Shown piece by piece: positions 35,730 to 48,659 of a stretch of 64,000 bases of DNA (positions are counted from its first letter, which is position 1; every line of letters starts with the position of its first letter). The stretch is from Margaritifera margaritifera. Lineage: Eukaryota; Mollusca; Bivalvia; Unionida; Margaritiferidae. The position numbers and the translations under genes were made by a program. The notes beneath the pieces are model-generated. The model had not been told where the DNA came from and made no database searches. It saw nothing but the letters and a program-made list of their open reading frames with translations. The DNA lies in assembly GCA_029931535.1 (NCBI GenBank), contig JAQPZY010001301.1:1426001-1490000 (forward strand). The letters run 5' to 3'.

Positions 35730-36106
35730 GTGTCATATGTTTCAACATGTAAATAAAAAGATATGCATATAATTTCTACTCTAACAATTGAAATTGTCTT
35801 CGAATGCATTAAAATTTGTTTAATCCTACACTTTGAATGTCTGCCAACACTTTATGTGTTTCCGGGTACCTTTTCATCTGTAAAATATTTATTTTATAAA
35901 TAGAAAGCGAATTTGTAGGCTAACACACTGGGAACAATAGGTGTATTTAAGTTTATCTGAGTGTGTAATGGCTATTAAATGTATATACATTTCTAATTGT
36001 AATGTGTCAATCTGTTAGCATTCAATGAATCCTTACTATTTACATATCAAAGTGATAATTTCAAATGTGTAAAATTGTTTGTTTTCTTTATTTACACGGC
36101 ACACAG

Positions 36107-36238
36107 GCGGCGGGCAGTGGTTCAACTCGGACATTACGGGAAGTGTATACTACCAAACTAGTTATATGGAGTTTGGATTTTATAATTACGACTACAACCT
36201 TGGAGGCATTCAAGTTAGATACTGGGCAGAAGAACAAG
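36107..36238 (+). CDS. Exon 4: last part of domain copy 1
   Basis: Acceptor cacacag and donor G|gtaacg. Phase 1 in and phase 1 out, 132 bp. Encodes residues 99-142 and the first base of codon 143. It begins with a Gly stretch (99-101), then GQWFNSDITGSVYYQ and a Tyr/Phe-rich strand pattern (Y118, F121, F123, Y124, Y126, Y128), and ends in IQVRYWAEEQ. Residues 22-142 contain 22 Tyr and 9 Trp and have more acidic than basic residues. The corresponding third exon of domain copy 2 has not been identified with confidence. Confidence 0.85.
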
Positions 36239-38804
36239 GTAACGTTTTATACTTTAATATAATTTAACGTATCGTCATTCTCCAATCCAGTCTCAGCAGC
36301 CAAAATAATTAAAAATTCCTAAAAGAAAAAAAAAATATTAAGTCTTTTTTATCTATGTTGTTTTATGTTTTAACTGGCTTCATACAATTGCCTGTTTGAT
36401 TCTTTAAGATTAAAACAAAATGGTGTACATACTGTATTATTATTACGATGTTTCAGCTTTTATTTTTAGAAATGAAACACCTATATTTATACAGAAAGAA
36501 AAATAACGAGTTGTATACTAAAAAGAGAAAGTTTTTTTTTTTACCAAGAATGAATGACACACAATTACGCCGTTGTTTTCCCAACACAAGTATCAAATAA
36601 TGAAGAGTTTTTAATAAATTTCCACATTCCAAATGACACAGTCACTTTTTACTGAGAACTGAGTTAACCTTCGTGAATGAAATTTTTCGGCAATAGATAT
36701 TTTACATTCCCACCTACCTAAAGTTAAAAGTTTGTTAAGCCCGTCACGTGTTCAAGAAGATTATTGTATACCAGAGAAAGCAAACGTCTTCGCTGGAAAC
36801 TAAACCGAAAATAAAATTTTGTCTCAAAATGGGAAAATTTGTTCCATAGAGGTTCTAGCTGATTTAAAACTAAAATAGAGGACAACCTTATGCCTGCTAT
36901 TTTGAAATGTATTTTCCAGAAGATTTATGAAAGAGTAAGGAATACTGTTATTCGCAATCGAAGGGACATAACGTTGGATATACTCTTCTCTTGGCATATG
37001 GTGTGCTTGAGTTAATTCCCCTAGCTCTATTGGTTGACGGACTTTTCCCTGGATATCGCAAATATTCCCCTCTATTCAGAGGACTTCTAATACCCTTGCT
37101 GCGTATTCCCCTATGTCTACGAAAAATAGTAGTGACATAAAACATGTCCTAAATTCATCCAATCACTTCTGATCGTATCGTGGTGCAGAACTCAGGCAAG
37201 GCTCGTAAAGGTATACCGGAGTAGTGAACGCTCCGGCTTCCTCGTAAAAGCTTATAAGGCAGTGTCTCTCCTGCACCTTATTGGAATGCCAGTCCTCTGA
37301 AGATGAAACTGCAATTCATCATGATAACAGTCTATAACCTAATATCACAATCAATTGTAATGTCGGCCACCCAGAGCGATAGGGTGGGGTTAATGACTCG
37401 GTCCTCAGGGGTTTACAATAGTCTACGGTATACCTCAACAGTGTCTTTTCCGTCTAACTTACAATGCATACTACCTTCTGATTAAGGCTGGAGGTGCAGA
37501 CGGAACCAATTGGGTCATACAGGTAACGAATCGCATGATCGGCCTTCTATCCCCATCTCCATCCCCATCGCGATCCAGGAGGCATTCTTCCTCCCAAATC
37601 AAGTTTGTTTGTCAATGGCTCGAGTCTTGGAGTAAATTATTCTGCTAAAATTCTCTATATTGTTCAAGACATGACACCTAACTGAACTTTTGGTCATTTT
37701 CATCTTCAAACGTTAATGCAAAAAATTTAAGCGATTCACTCACGCATTTATAAAGTTGTAACATTTCTTTTTTTTAAAGAAAATCAAAACACCGCTGATG
37801 GAATAATTTACTTCATTGCAATGCAACATGACTTAGCTTTGAAAAAGTTTTCAGAAGACTACCTAAAATGAGTTTAAAGTCAATAAATTTGATGATTAAC
37901 TCTATTCGTGTTAGTTGTCTTTTTCATACGTGTTGGAAAATATGAAAGATAATTCCTGTCTTGCAGAAAAGCATACGCACAAACATAAAAGTAAATATGC
38001 TACAAAGAAATTACTTGTCTTCCGATTAAGAAATACATTTTGTTTACAGAGGAATACTTCATTTTAAAGATATGTGCGTCAATTCAATAATGAGTGTTTC
38101 CATCTTCTATTCTTAAAGTTGTGCAAAATATTTATATTGGTAGCATATACAAATCGTAAAATAGAACTTGAAAAAGAACATTTTAAAGTATAAAATTTAA
38201 AGAACATACTTCTCGTCACTTCCACAAGAAGAACTGTATTCTTGGTTCCTCTGTGTATATTGCTAAATTATCAGCGTCATTTTCAATTATTCAGTATCCA
38301 CGTTATCTACATAGTATATCATGTATATTTTCCGATTGATTTTATCTCTATATTTTTCTCTGTGCATAACCTTTTTACAACTGATTTAGAGCAGTGTCGT
38401 TTTGAAATAGCGTATGGTCGCCAAACCGAAGTTAACAGTGACTCTGATCACAATATAAATACTAACGATTGTTAAAGTATATGCATCCCGTGATCAAAGC
38501 AAACACATTACATCTGAAATGAAAATGAAATATGTATGATACTTGTTATTAGTTTGTTTGTTCGGTTATTTCTTTTACTTAAATTAGGTCGCACCTTGCC
38601 ATACATTTTTTCACCATGATTTGCACTACCGTTTTAGTCCAGGGTCTGTTGTGCTCCCGTGGGAATTTCTAGAAGAAAATTCACAACATATATCATTTGA
38701 AAGAATATGACACAGGGAATCTGAAAAATAATGTGGTCATTGTTTTCATGTTATAGCTCAATGTCATTTTTCAACGTCAAATGTAGTACAGCAAATTGAA
38801 TGCA

Positions 38805-38805
<1 letters not shown>
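36239..38805. other. Intron 4, first part, no gene recognised
   Basis: AT-rich, short frames only. 37140-37520 is less AT-rich than its surroundings and may be a dispersed repeat, but I see no second copy in this window. Confidence 0.4.

Positions 38806-38858
<53 letters not shown>
38806..38858. repeat. (TA)n microsatellite
   Basis: An uninterrupted AT run of about 26 units. Confidence 0.95.
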
Positions 38859-38862
<4 letters not shown>

Positions 38863-39884
38863 GTTTGACCAGTGTCCATAAAGAGCTGAACGATTTGTTT
38901 CTGTTTGAACTTATCATTTTATCATTTGATGTGTGTTCAAGTATTAAAGACTGTGAGAGCCATTGCTGTATGGGAATGATAATTAGAGCTCATTGTCAGT
39001 ATTTTATCTCAAAGTGTTTAATAGTTCAGGGAATAAACAAAATACTGCTTCAACAATTGCAGAATAGTGATAGCTGAGGATGATATTAAGATACTAATGA
39101 AGAAGGCTAAAATCTTATGGAATAAATACTAGTCCTTTGGATTATTTCAGGACATATAGATTTCTAGTCTCCAATTAGGACAGTAAATCTAGAAGTTTAG
39201 AGATTTGCTCCCAAAACCTGAAAACAGTGAAACATCACAGCTTGTAAGTTTAACAGCGGATAAAGCTCTGTCCCAGCAAGTGGTGTTTGCTATGCGACGC
39301 CAACAATACATTGGTTTGTAGGTATCGATAGGCTCTTTGATCCTCTTTTGACTTATTTAGCCTTTAAAAGTGCCATGAATAGTATGACAGGGGGAAGCAA
39401 ACGAGGAAAGGCTGCAGAAGACGCATGTGTCTTGCTCGAATTTACCAAAATAGGCAACATTTCAGAATAAATATTTCTTCTGTACATGCTGACCATAGAA
39501 CAGACTAGACTTATTAGGCCGATACAATCGCCAGTCGGTTTGCATACTCAATTAATTTTGTAGTAAAACCATCTGAATGTTCAACACTTACAAAACAGCA
39601 ATGAGAGGAAGCAGACACCGACTAATAACCTACAGGCCATTGTTGCTATTGTCATGGGGCTTTCATGATATACTAACGTCTTCGGTTGTGTTGTCTTATG
39701 CTCAGTCCACATTGTGATCAGACGCATTTAGCGTCTGGGACTCGAAAGTTTATGTACTTACTTATACGTTAGTCTGAATTCTACATAATAATCCTAAGAG
39801 TATAGCATCATTTCATGTTTGTATGACCTCCTCTGGGCATGCGCACGAATATGAATGATCCCAATCCACCATTCACGATGAATA

Positions 39885-40125
39885 TCTGAGGAATGATTCC
39901 ATGTATTTCAATCCTCGTGGCTTGCTGAAGGATCAATTGGGAACCTCGCTACAAAGCAGAGCTGCTGGTACAGAAAATTTGGCCCCTCACGCTGAATCGA
40001 CCAAAAAAATTCGTTCTCCTACGTCAACGATACTTGATTAAACAACTTTACAGAGTTCCACAACTTCCCTAGAACAGATAAAAATACAACAATTGAAGAG
40101 CGTAATAAACGAGTCACAACTCAAA
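39885..40125 (+). repeat. Dispersed repeat, copy 1 (partner at 50060-50330)
   Basis: CTTGCTGAAGGATC, then TTGGGAA-CTC-CT, then AGAA-ATTTGG(C/T)CCCTCAC and ACA-AGTTC-ACAACT-CCCT occur in the same order at 50142-50293. Orientation is the same in both. The family is not recognised. Confidence 0.6.
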
Positions 40126-40779
40126 ACGTGTTTACGTATGAACTCAGTGATATACATTACGCATGCGTGCACATGAACTGACCTGGTTACACATTAAATT
40201 GTTCTTCCATAAGAAATATCTGTATGAAATTATGAATATGATAAGGAGGTTCATGGAGGAATCTACCTTCTACAAATATAGTCGTAATGGATTATATAGA
40301 GCCCGAACGCTCTTCAACGTTTACTACATACAAGATATAATCGAATTAAACTTGTTTATTCAGGTGCAAATATGTCTAACCTGACACAGGCTATATTCTA
40401 TCCAATAGGATGGGCCTGAGGCACAATTCTAACTGCTAGAAATTCAGAATAAATTCCGTAACATTCAAAGTATTAAAACAATTTTATCACGTACAGAGGA
40501 TAGCAAGAATAACATCTAACACATTTACATACTTCTACTCATGCTGTAGTAAACGAATAAAATTCGCGACTTCGCAATTGCGAAGACTTAAACCATATAC
40601 CATGGGTAATACTGCACGTTGTACTGGAACCCAATCTATGGTTATATTCAGATGCAATACAAGGGCATTATCGTACACACAATTACGTGACATAAGTCGG
40701 TTGCAGCCTCCATTATAAAAAAAAAACTTATGAATTTTGATGCAGATAAGACGTGCAGTAATGCAAAATGTAATTTAAA

Positions 40780-41215
40780 ATCATCAGGTAAATGTGACCT
40801 TGGCCTGTCAAGTCTTTTACCTCATAGGCAACCTATTCGTGAATTGTAGTGAAGATATGGACAGGGGACTGGAAAAATCACTTTATCTTGGTTCATTCTG
40901 ATCGTGACCTTTCAACGTTAGATCTTAAAAATGAGAAATGAATTGTACCTTCATGGGCATTGTATCTGTAAGGGTTGGTGAAGTCGTATTCAATGAAACT
41001 CTAGGCATTGCGCCAAAATTATCCATGCAGGTCAGGTCATAGTGACCTTAACCTTAACCCTATGATGTAAAAATCATCCGGCTTTTTTGTTTGCTATGAA
41101 ATGTTGTGAAGGTATTTTAGAGTAGAACCTAATTTTGTGATTGAAACTAAAAGCTTCCACGTGGACAGACAAACAAAGCCATATCATCATACGCTCCGCC
41201 ATGGACAAGTGAAAG
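40780..41215 (+). repeat. Old dispersed repeat with GTGACCTT and GACAGACAAACA motifs
   Basis: Contains several GTGACCTT phrases (about 40793, 40905, 41047) and ends in GTGGACAGACAAACAAAGCC followed by ATACGCTCCGCC. A GTGACCTTGACCTT region followed by a GGACAGACAGACA...ATACG-TCCG end is the form of an abundant dispersed repeat in molluscan genomes, as I recall it. Identification is from memory of the pattern only. Confidence 0.5.
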
Positions 41216-41539
41216 AAAACCGTAATATATGTTGTTTGCTGTTTTCGAAAATTTCCACGATTACTTTGTTTAAAACTTAAATGTTTTCAAGTGATTTGAT
41301 TCGTTGACAGCAGCATAAATGGTACTAAAATTTCGTTTATATCATTGAGAAGTTAGCCTGACCTTTGATCTTGACTTATTATTTTGATATTAATGAGAAC
41401 AAAAGGCAACATTGTTGTTCAATTTCTCGTGGTCTTACTTTAAAATGATATATGTTGCAACTTTCCTCACTAAATTCCCACAGAAAGCAAATGTAAGGCA
41501 CCTGACCCTGGACTATTTCCTTGTTCCGTAATTTTGCAG

Positions 41540-41645
41540 TTGATTACTCTGGATCGCAATCGTATACAGCCCAACATTACTCCAAGCAGTCAGACTCCAA
41601 ATCTGCCTCCTTCACGAAATATTTAAGTCCGCTTTTCTACGCCAG
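41540..41645 (+). CDS. Exon 5: first half of domain copy 2
   Basis: Acceptor attttgcag and consensus donor AG|gtaagt. Phase 1 in, phase 2 out, the same phases as exon 2. Encodes residues 143-177 and two bases of codon 178. Compared with exon 2 it keeps the Thr-Ala...Tyr-Ser.Gln...Ser spacing but has no Cys and no Trp, and is richer in Ser, Lys and Gln (K158, K163, K169). Joined to exon 6 it reads ...LSPLFYAR across the junction. Its open frame, matching phases and good splice sites support a real exon. The loss of Cys and Trp means copy 2 probably has a different surface or partner from copy 1. Confidence 0.8.
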
Positions 41646-44179
41646 GTAAGTTTTCATACCGCAACTTTGTCCAACGTCATTCCTTATCTATATATCTATG
41701 TCGTGAATTTCTAACGTGTATTCTTTAACTTTTCATTTGAAGTACTCTCTCTTTCCCGAAGATCCTAATGGATTCATATATAACAATCGTGTAATAGTAG
41801 AACTTAGGATTTGATATTCAAAATAGTGGCTACATCAAACATAGTTTAATATAAGACAGAAACAGTTAAATAGATCAAAAGTATCGAGTATTTAATATCA
41901 TAATTATAAATATTTTTCTTTTGTGAAATCATGTATGAATCTGAAACTATCATAAGTTAAGTTCTGAAATTGTAGCAACACGCATCAAATCGTGTAACAT
42001 ACTCGATGGCACCCTCCCCATACATTCACTTTCCCCCATATCTCTCTCTATCTCTCTCTCGTGGGCTGTTTTGTTCTAATTTATAAGGTGAAACGTGGGA
42101 TGATGACTAAAGTGTTGGTAATTAAAATGTGTTTGAATACTGCTAGATAAGAACAGAATCTTATACAGTCACATGAGCCAAAGAATACCGTTATAACACA
42201 TGTATATCAAATAGAAAACTTGAGGATCTTTCACTATTAGGAAATTGACTCTTTTATTAGAAATATTTCAGAATATTGACATTTATGAATCATAAAACTG
42301 AATCGATCAGATTAAAAAAGAAAATTTCTTTTCAACCAAGAAAAGAATTGTCAATACAATGGTAATTTAAATAGTCCAATTACACATAGTGACTTCCGTC
42401 TTGCCTATATGTTTGCAATCTATCTATCTCTCTATATTTCTATCTACCTTTTTTATTACTTAAATGACTAGTATGCATATAGTATGTGAATCGCATATGT
42501 AGCTAAACGCAAATGAAGGGTGTAAACTGGAACGTATATCGAGACTTCCAACATACAATGGTGTCCATTGATTCAGCCATAATCTTGGTCACTTTGGCTC
42601 AGGGCTTGTATTGCACTTGTATTAGATGGACACGCATTTATGACCGGTTGTTTTCATCTTTTTTTCACCCAGGAGCACAGCGACAAACGTTCTAGACGGC
42701 CCGATCTTTACAAACGTAAACTAATATCAGTAATACAATATACATTTTTCCCTTTCTCAGAAAAAAAACTAACCATGTATTTCACGACATTGCTTATAAT
42801 TTTTATTATTAGTTATTGCAAATTACTCATGCCTCGCCTTTACACACTTGTGCATATTTATGTTATTCGGTAGCGTTTCAATCATTGGGATGTACCGCTT
42901 ACTTTACCTGCTTTCGTTTTCAACTTCAATACTCGTTTAATCTGTGGAATACGACTGCGCTATTGTTTATAATATAATCTAAATAACCAATGCATACATT
43001 TTTGCATTTTTGCCGTTACAAGAAAAGCTAGTTGTACTTTTCTTTTTTGCTTTGTTTGAAGATTTTACACCTCATACAAGGTCAAAATGATTAGTTATCG
43101 TAAGCGAACACCCAGCAGCATGTAATATTTTCAACCAGGTAAAAGTTCCCCTCGTTGCTTCTTTGTTCATATAATTTACTCAGGTGCAATTTCATCAATA
43201 TTGAAACAATTTAACAGTGGTAATAATTATAATTAGTGTGCTATATATTTTGTCAATTCTGGTGTATAAGTAAAATTTAATACAACTGCCGCACATCTTT
43301 TTTTGCGAAATAAATAAATGAATGAAAATACATCAAGAAATTCTAATTCCAGTACACTCAAAATAAATATTAATATACAAATCGTCGACCAGGCAGAATG
43401 TGAAACAAATAGTGACACGAACACAATATATTAATAATTGATACGAGCTACATCCTTTGACGAGAGTTAATTATAGTCCCAGTACAACTTATGCAAATTT
43501 ACCAACACCATAAGCAAAGTCTGCGGTAGAGTATATGTTTTATACATAGATCGAGAATTTGTTGTAAGTAGCAATTAGAAAACAAGTTTATATCTCGGCG
43601 GAAGTGGTAGGAGGTGACAATATTTTATATTGCGAACTCCATCACGCAATAAGGTAACGCACAAGTTAAAATCATAACATAATTTCGACTTGTATGGAAC
43701 GTCACAGTACAGAGAAATAGTGACGGAATGCACGTGCTCGTGAAATAGCGATGTAGATGTACACATGTATTATTGACGTAAAACAAAATGCAAAATTTTT
43801 GTTAAAAATACATTCCATTTTCACATGAATAAAAAAATACTTAAATATATTTAATAATTTACAGTCAAACATAGAACAATGAACACTTCGAAACTTTTTT
43901 ATTTGCACAGACAAAAAAGATAAGAAAAAATTACAAACTCCTTTTGATACGTACTGTAACATGAAAATAATTAAGGAAGATGAATAAGCAATTTTAAACA
44001 TAACTCTCTCGAAAAGACACAGAAATTAATTTTGTAATTCTTTGAATAAGTACAGATTTTAAGCAACAATCAAGATTTGTATGAATGTTTCAATGATATT
44101 GAATCTTATTGTTGAAGATCACCATACTAAAATGATTGGCCAGTTTGGCTCAGTAAAAGTACAATTAGACTCAACAAAC
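41646..44179. other. Intron 5, first part, no gene recognised
   Basis: Only short frames. Small CT-rich patches (42045-42060, 42420-42445). No motif identified. Confidence 0.45.
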
Positions 44180-45499
44180 AGACAATTAGGTTTGTAGATA
44201 GCTTTAGATTCATGCAACAGTGTTTAGAACATGTGACTAAAATTCTGAGTGATAACAAATTCAAGAACGTGAACGAGATGAATATAGAAATTTATACCAC
44301 AGGACAAGACCATTTAAAATATTAGAATATAGGTGCAATTAATAAATGACATTAAACGTTTATTTGACATGTTATCTACCAAATTTGAACAGGGAACAAG
44401 CAAAAATACAGATGGATGTTTCGCAAGAATGACTACCTTACATTGCTCATAGATAGGTGTCAACCGCTTTGTACAAACACATCTATAGATTTGTCTGAAT
44501 TGATTAATAACAAAACATGCTTGTATCAACTTAAAGAATAAAAATGATAAATGTTTTCTTCAATACTGTGGTATCAATTTTAAACACTCCCCAAAACGAT
44601 CCCATGTGTTATAAAAATACCATTTAGACAGATACAGTCATAGGTTTGATAGTTATCTGGTAAAAAAGCGGAAACTGGAAAATGTAAATTGAGTATGATA
44701 TATCTGTAACTGTTTATGAAATAGTCAAACCATTTTACATGAAACCGGTTGGAAAAACTAAAATAGAGGGAAGGAAATGTTAACATGTTGTACCGTATTA
44801 CAGTGTGGATTATTTCATAGATCTATTTGATGTCGGAAGCTCACTTGTAAAATTTAAAAAAATTATATCTACATATTTATTGGGCTTTGAAAAAAACATT
44901 GTACCACATGCAAAAAATTTAATCAGCAAGCATATCATAGACAATGTGTACATGATGTAGAATGTGACATAACCTGGACAATGAAAACAGCTAAACTCAT
45001 CCAATCAGGGTTTTATAATTAAATCGTGTCAGTCAACAAGGGGTACAAACCACCACCGTACAGAGGAAACTACTGTATTTAAATATTGTACATAGTTGTT
45101 CAGCAAATTGGAAAACTAGTGTATAACGAATCAAGACCTAAACATGCAAACAAATGATGCTCACAGACGAAAATAAATAACATTTCAACTGAAGAAATAT
45201 AAACCATATCCGTGGGAAGTAGATAACTGAAAACAAACTTCGCGATCATTATCACTTTACAGCAATATAGAGATCCAGCAGATAACTAATGCAATTTGAA
45301 TTTTAAATATCCAAAATACGTAGCATGTGTCAGTCATAATTTGTCTTGTTATGGCAATCACTTATTTATTTAAACATGATCCAGACGAAGAGGTACAATC
45401 ATATAAAAAAGTTATGAAGAATAAATTACATTATGTAAAGTTTGCATAGTTTATAGGTTCATGAAAGAAGGGGAAGAAATAGCAGTTGAAATTACATTA
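44180..45499 (+). pseudogene. Polinton DNA polymerase B fragment, tandem copy A
   Basis: First of three tandem copies of about 1.5 kb. It starts with the phrase AGGTTTGTAGATAGC at 44188 (RFVDS-like, the position before the exonuclease-domain motif F-D-S of Polinton PolB). It has lost about 180 bp relative to copy B, and continues through GGTGTCAACCGCTTTG (44456) and CCTGGACAATGAAAACAGC (44973). Stops are frequent in all frames. Markers in copy B lie 1494-1503 bp downstream in the second half and 1312 bp downstream in the first half. Confidence 0.75.
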
Positions 45500-47001
45500 A
45501 GGTTTGTAGATAGCGTTAGATTCATGGGACAGTGTTTTAAACATCTTACTAAAAGTTTGAGTGATGAAAAGTTTGCATACAAACTAAAACAGTTTACAAA
45601 TATGCAGTTTAAATATTTGAGAAAAGTCATTTACTCATATGCATACATGGATAGTTTGAAGGACGTAAGGAAACAGCTATACCACCAACAGGAACGTTTA
45701 ACCAATCACTGTATGAGTCAAAGGTATACGATGACAATTACTTGCATGTACATGATGTCATGGAACATCCTAATCTTCAAACACTTAGACATCTTTATGA
45801 CGATTATGTAAAGAAAGCTACAGTGATGCGACGTGACATTTTTGAAGCATTTAATGATATCAGTATGACAAATTACAAACTAGACCCTACTCACTATTAT
45901 ACTAATCCTATATTTGGCAGGATTGGATACCTAACATTGCCAATAGATTGGTGTCAACCGCTTTGAGGAAACGCATCTCTATATATATGCCTGAATCGAT
46001 TAATAGCAAAATAAGCTTGTATACACGTAAATAATAACGACGATACATGTTTTCTCCTGTACTGTGCAACCAGTTTTAAATACCTCCCAAAATGATACCC
46101 AATACCATTTAGATAGATACAGTCATTGGTTTGATAGATATTTGGTAAAAATGGCGAACACTGGGACATTTTGAAATGAGCTTGATACATCTGTTTAATG
46201 TTTATGAAATAGTTGAACCATCTTACATCAAACCGGTTGGAATAGCTAAACAATAGAGAGAAAGACATTTTATATCAGTGTTTCAATGTGGATTTTTCAA
46301 GAGATAAGTTGCCTGCAGAAAGCTTACTTATAACATTACGAAGAATACCTACATCAGTTGAAAGTTGCGTATAATATTTATTGCGCTTTTGAAAGTAATA
46401 TTGTACCACATGCAGAACATTGTAATCAGCAAGCATATCATAGACAACGTGTACATGAGGTACAATGTGATATATCCTGGACAATGAAAACAGCTAAGCA
46501 CATTCAATTAGGGTTTTATATTTACATTACATTAGTCTACAATGGACACAAACCATTAATTTACAGAGGAACAGACGGTATTGAAACATTGTACACAGTT
46601 CTTCAACAAATTAAAAAACTAGTGTATGACGAAATAACGAATCAAGACCTGAAAATGCAAACATATGGTGCTTGCAGGCGAAGATAAACAACATGTAAAC
46701 TGAAGAAATATATGCTATATCCGTAGACAAGAAATAAATGAGGAGAGACCATTATCAACTAACAGGCTAGAATAAAGATCCAGCAGATAAATAATGCAAA
46801 TTGAATTATACATAACCAATATACGAAACATAACTGATTAGCATATTCGCTGGCAATGGCAGTCATTTATTTAACAATTATCCAGAGAAAGGAGTAAAAA
46901 CAATACCAAAAAGCTATGAAAAATATATTTAATTCTGTAAACATTTAATCACTTATAGGTTAATAAAGTAAGGAAAAGAAATAATAGTTTAAACGACAAT
47001 T
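45500..47001 (+). pseudogene. Polinton DNA polymerase B fragment, tandem copy B (best preserved)
   Basis: The 116-codon open stretch at 45461-45811 contains LRFVDSVRFMGQCFKHLTKS (the exonuclease-proximal FxDS-F-M block) and YSYAYMDSL (the YPYDY block). An overlapping frame gives EAFNDISMTNYKLDPTHYYT (about 45838-45900), matching the 'NYKLDPAHYYT' block of protein-primed Polinton polymerases. A second part (46358-46687) contains HIQLGFYIYI and PLIYRGTDGIE, which corresponds to a segment N-terminal to those blocks in the intact enzyme and so belongs with the next copy. RRDHYQLTG near 46747 recalls the zinc-binding RDHCHxTG block. Broken by frameshifts; not functional. Confidence 0.8.
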
Positions 47002-47320
47002 AGGTTTGTATATAACTTTTGATTCATCCAACAGTGTTTAGAGCATATGGCTAAAAGTCTGAGTGATAACAAGTTCGTAGAAACACTGAAGCAGTTTACA
47101 AATATGTAGTTTAAATATTTGAGGAAAGACATTTGCTCACATGCATACATGGATACCTTTGGACGACTTAACGAAACAGGTATGCCACCAATTAGAACGT
47201 TTTAACCATCACTGGATTATTCAAAGACATAAAATGACAATTACTTGTGTGAACGTAATGTTATGGAGCATCTTAACTTTCAAGAATTTAGAGATCTAAA
47301 TGAAAATAAAGACACATAGA
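47002..47320 (+). pseudogene. Polinton DNA polymerase B fragment, tandem copy C (truncated)
   Basis: Starts with AGGTTTGTATATAAC at 47002, 1502 bp after copy B, and keeps the sequence of copy B through the YSYAYMDSL-equivalent region and CTTAACTTTCAAGAATTTAGAGA. It ends abruptly at about 47320, where a foldback element begins at 47329. A further PolB segment that would follow in the enzyme resumes at about 48660. Confidence 0.75.
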
Positions 47321-47328
47321 GGATATTT

Positions 47329-47471
47329 ACGTTTTTTGAGTAGATATAAGGAAATATTTCAAGAGTGAAGTGGATACATTATATTGTCCCTAGTAGCGAA
47401 GCCACGAGTGACAATACAAAATGTTTCCACTTCACAAGTGAAATATTTCCGTATATTCACTCAAAAAACGT
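47329..47471. mobile_element. Foldback (MITE-like) element with 60-bp inverted arms
   Basis: The left arm 47329-47388 (ACGTTTTTTGAGT...) and the right arm 47410-47471 (...ACTCAAAAAACGT) are reverse complements at roughly 85-90% identity by eye. The central loop of about 21 bases contains TAGTAGCGAAGCCACGAGT. The transcript or single strand would form one long hairpin. It sits exactly at the point where PolB copy C stops, so it probably inserted into the decayed Polinton. I recall loop sequences of this type from bivalve foldback repeats, but that is memory only. Confidence 0.75.
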
Positions 47472-48400
47472 AGGTGTTCTTTTTATTATATATTTTTAAA
47501 GCAGAAACTTTCAATTTGCATGGATTTGTTTATCTATTATGTGTCAATGTCATTAACGGCTGCATTACTACATTGATAAAAATAAATTCCGAAATTTTAC
47601 AATAATTTTAGGACAGCTTCTTTTTACAAACTTAAATTGTAAATGTAATGCTTCAAATTGTTTATTTGGTCAGATTAATGAATATTTTCATGCGAAAATG
47701 AAGAGATTTTTATTTTTGCTAAAACATTTCTTGCTCGGATTGATACAGCGAACATTGCTGGGGTGGTATTACTATAGCAACATGACAGAACGCTCCAACA
47801 GGCTTCAGAGCCTAGCATCATTAAACAACAAATTTTAATGATTGTGAGTCGACTTGTAAGGATTTTGACTGCTATATTTCTTTATTTCTGCATTCAGACG
47901 TAACTTTTGTGTGTTGGATGGCTTGCAGTCTATATTGGAAAAAGAAATTGCAAGCAAATTTCGATTGTCACTTAATTTTGGGTTGTATTTAACACTAATC
48001 AATGCCTGATTTCTCCATCGTTTTTCGACATGATTATGATTGTGGTGACAGTTACAATCGCTACTTAAACAATTTCATTACTATAGATAATGACGAGTTT
48101 TTCTTAAAAATGTTTAACATTTGTCGTTGAGTGTAACAGGTATACGATACTGTATGGGTAACATAGAATATCGAAAGCAGCAGGTCATGTAAGTTCAGTC
48201 ACTGACAATTTGCATGATTCATGAGGAAAACTAATTATAAAAAGTATATACCTGAAGCCTGATTTTTGTTGTTTGGGGTTCATTTATATGCATTCTTGAC
48301 GGCGCCTTTAATTGATTACATAAATGTACTGTAGAGGGTCAACAGTCTTGACACATTTTAAGATATATTCATCCTGATGGGGAAAGAGAGAGGAGGGTTC

Positions 48401-48478
<78 letters not shown>

Positions 48479-48659
48479 AAAAGAAGGAAAAAACATTAAA
48501 TAGGCCTAAATATGGAAATTCAGGTCTGAAGCTCATACATAAGGGCATATATACTTCCTAAATGGAAAAAAGAGAGAGGTTCCCAAAGTGATATCGCGAA
48601 AGTGGCCATCAAAGTGGTAATTTTAATTTTTCTCCCACTGATATATTTCAGTATCTCAT
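47472..48659. other. Spacer between PolB segments, no gene recognised
   Basis: AT-rich with a (GA)n tract at 48403-48475. It interrupts the Polinton polymerase relic and may contain further inserted sequence. No motif found. Confidence 0.45.
48403..48475. repeat. (GA)n microsatellite
   Basis: An uninterrupted AG run of about 36 units. Confidence 0.95.
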
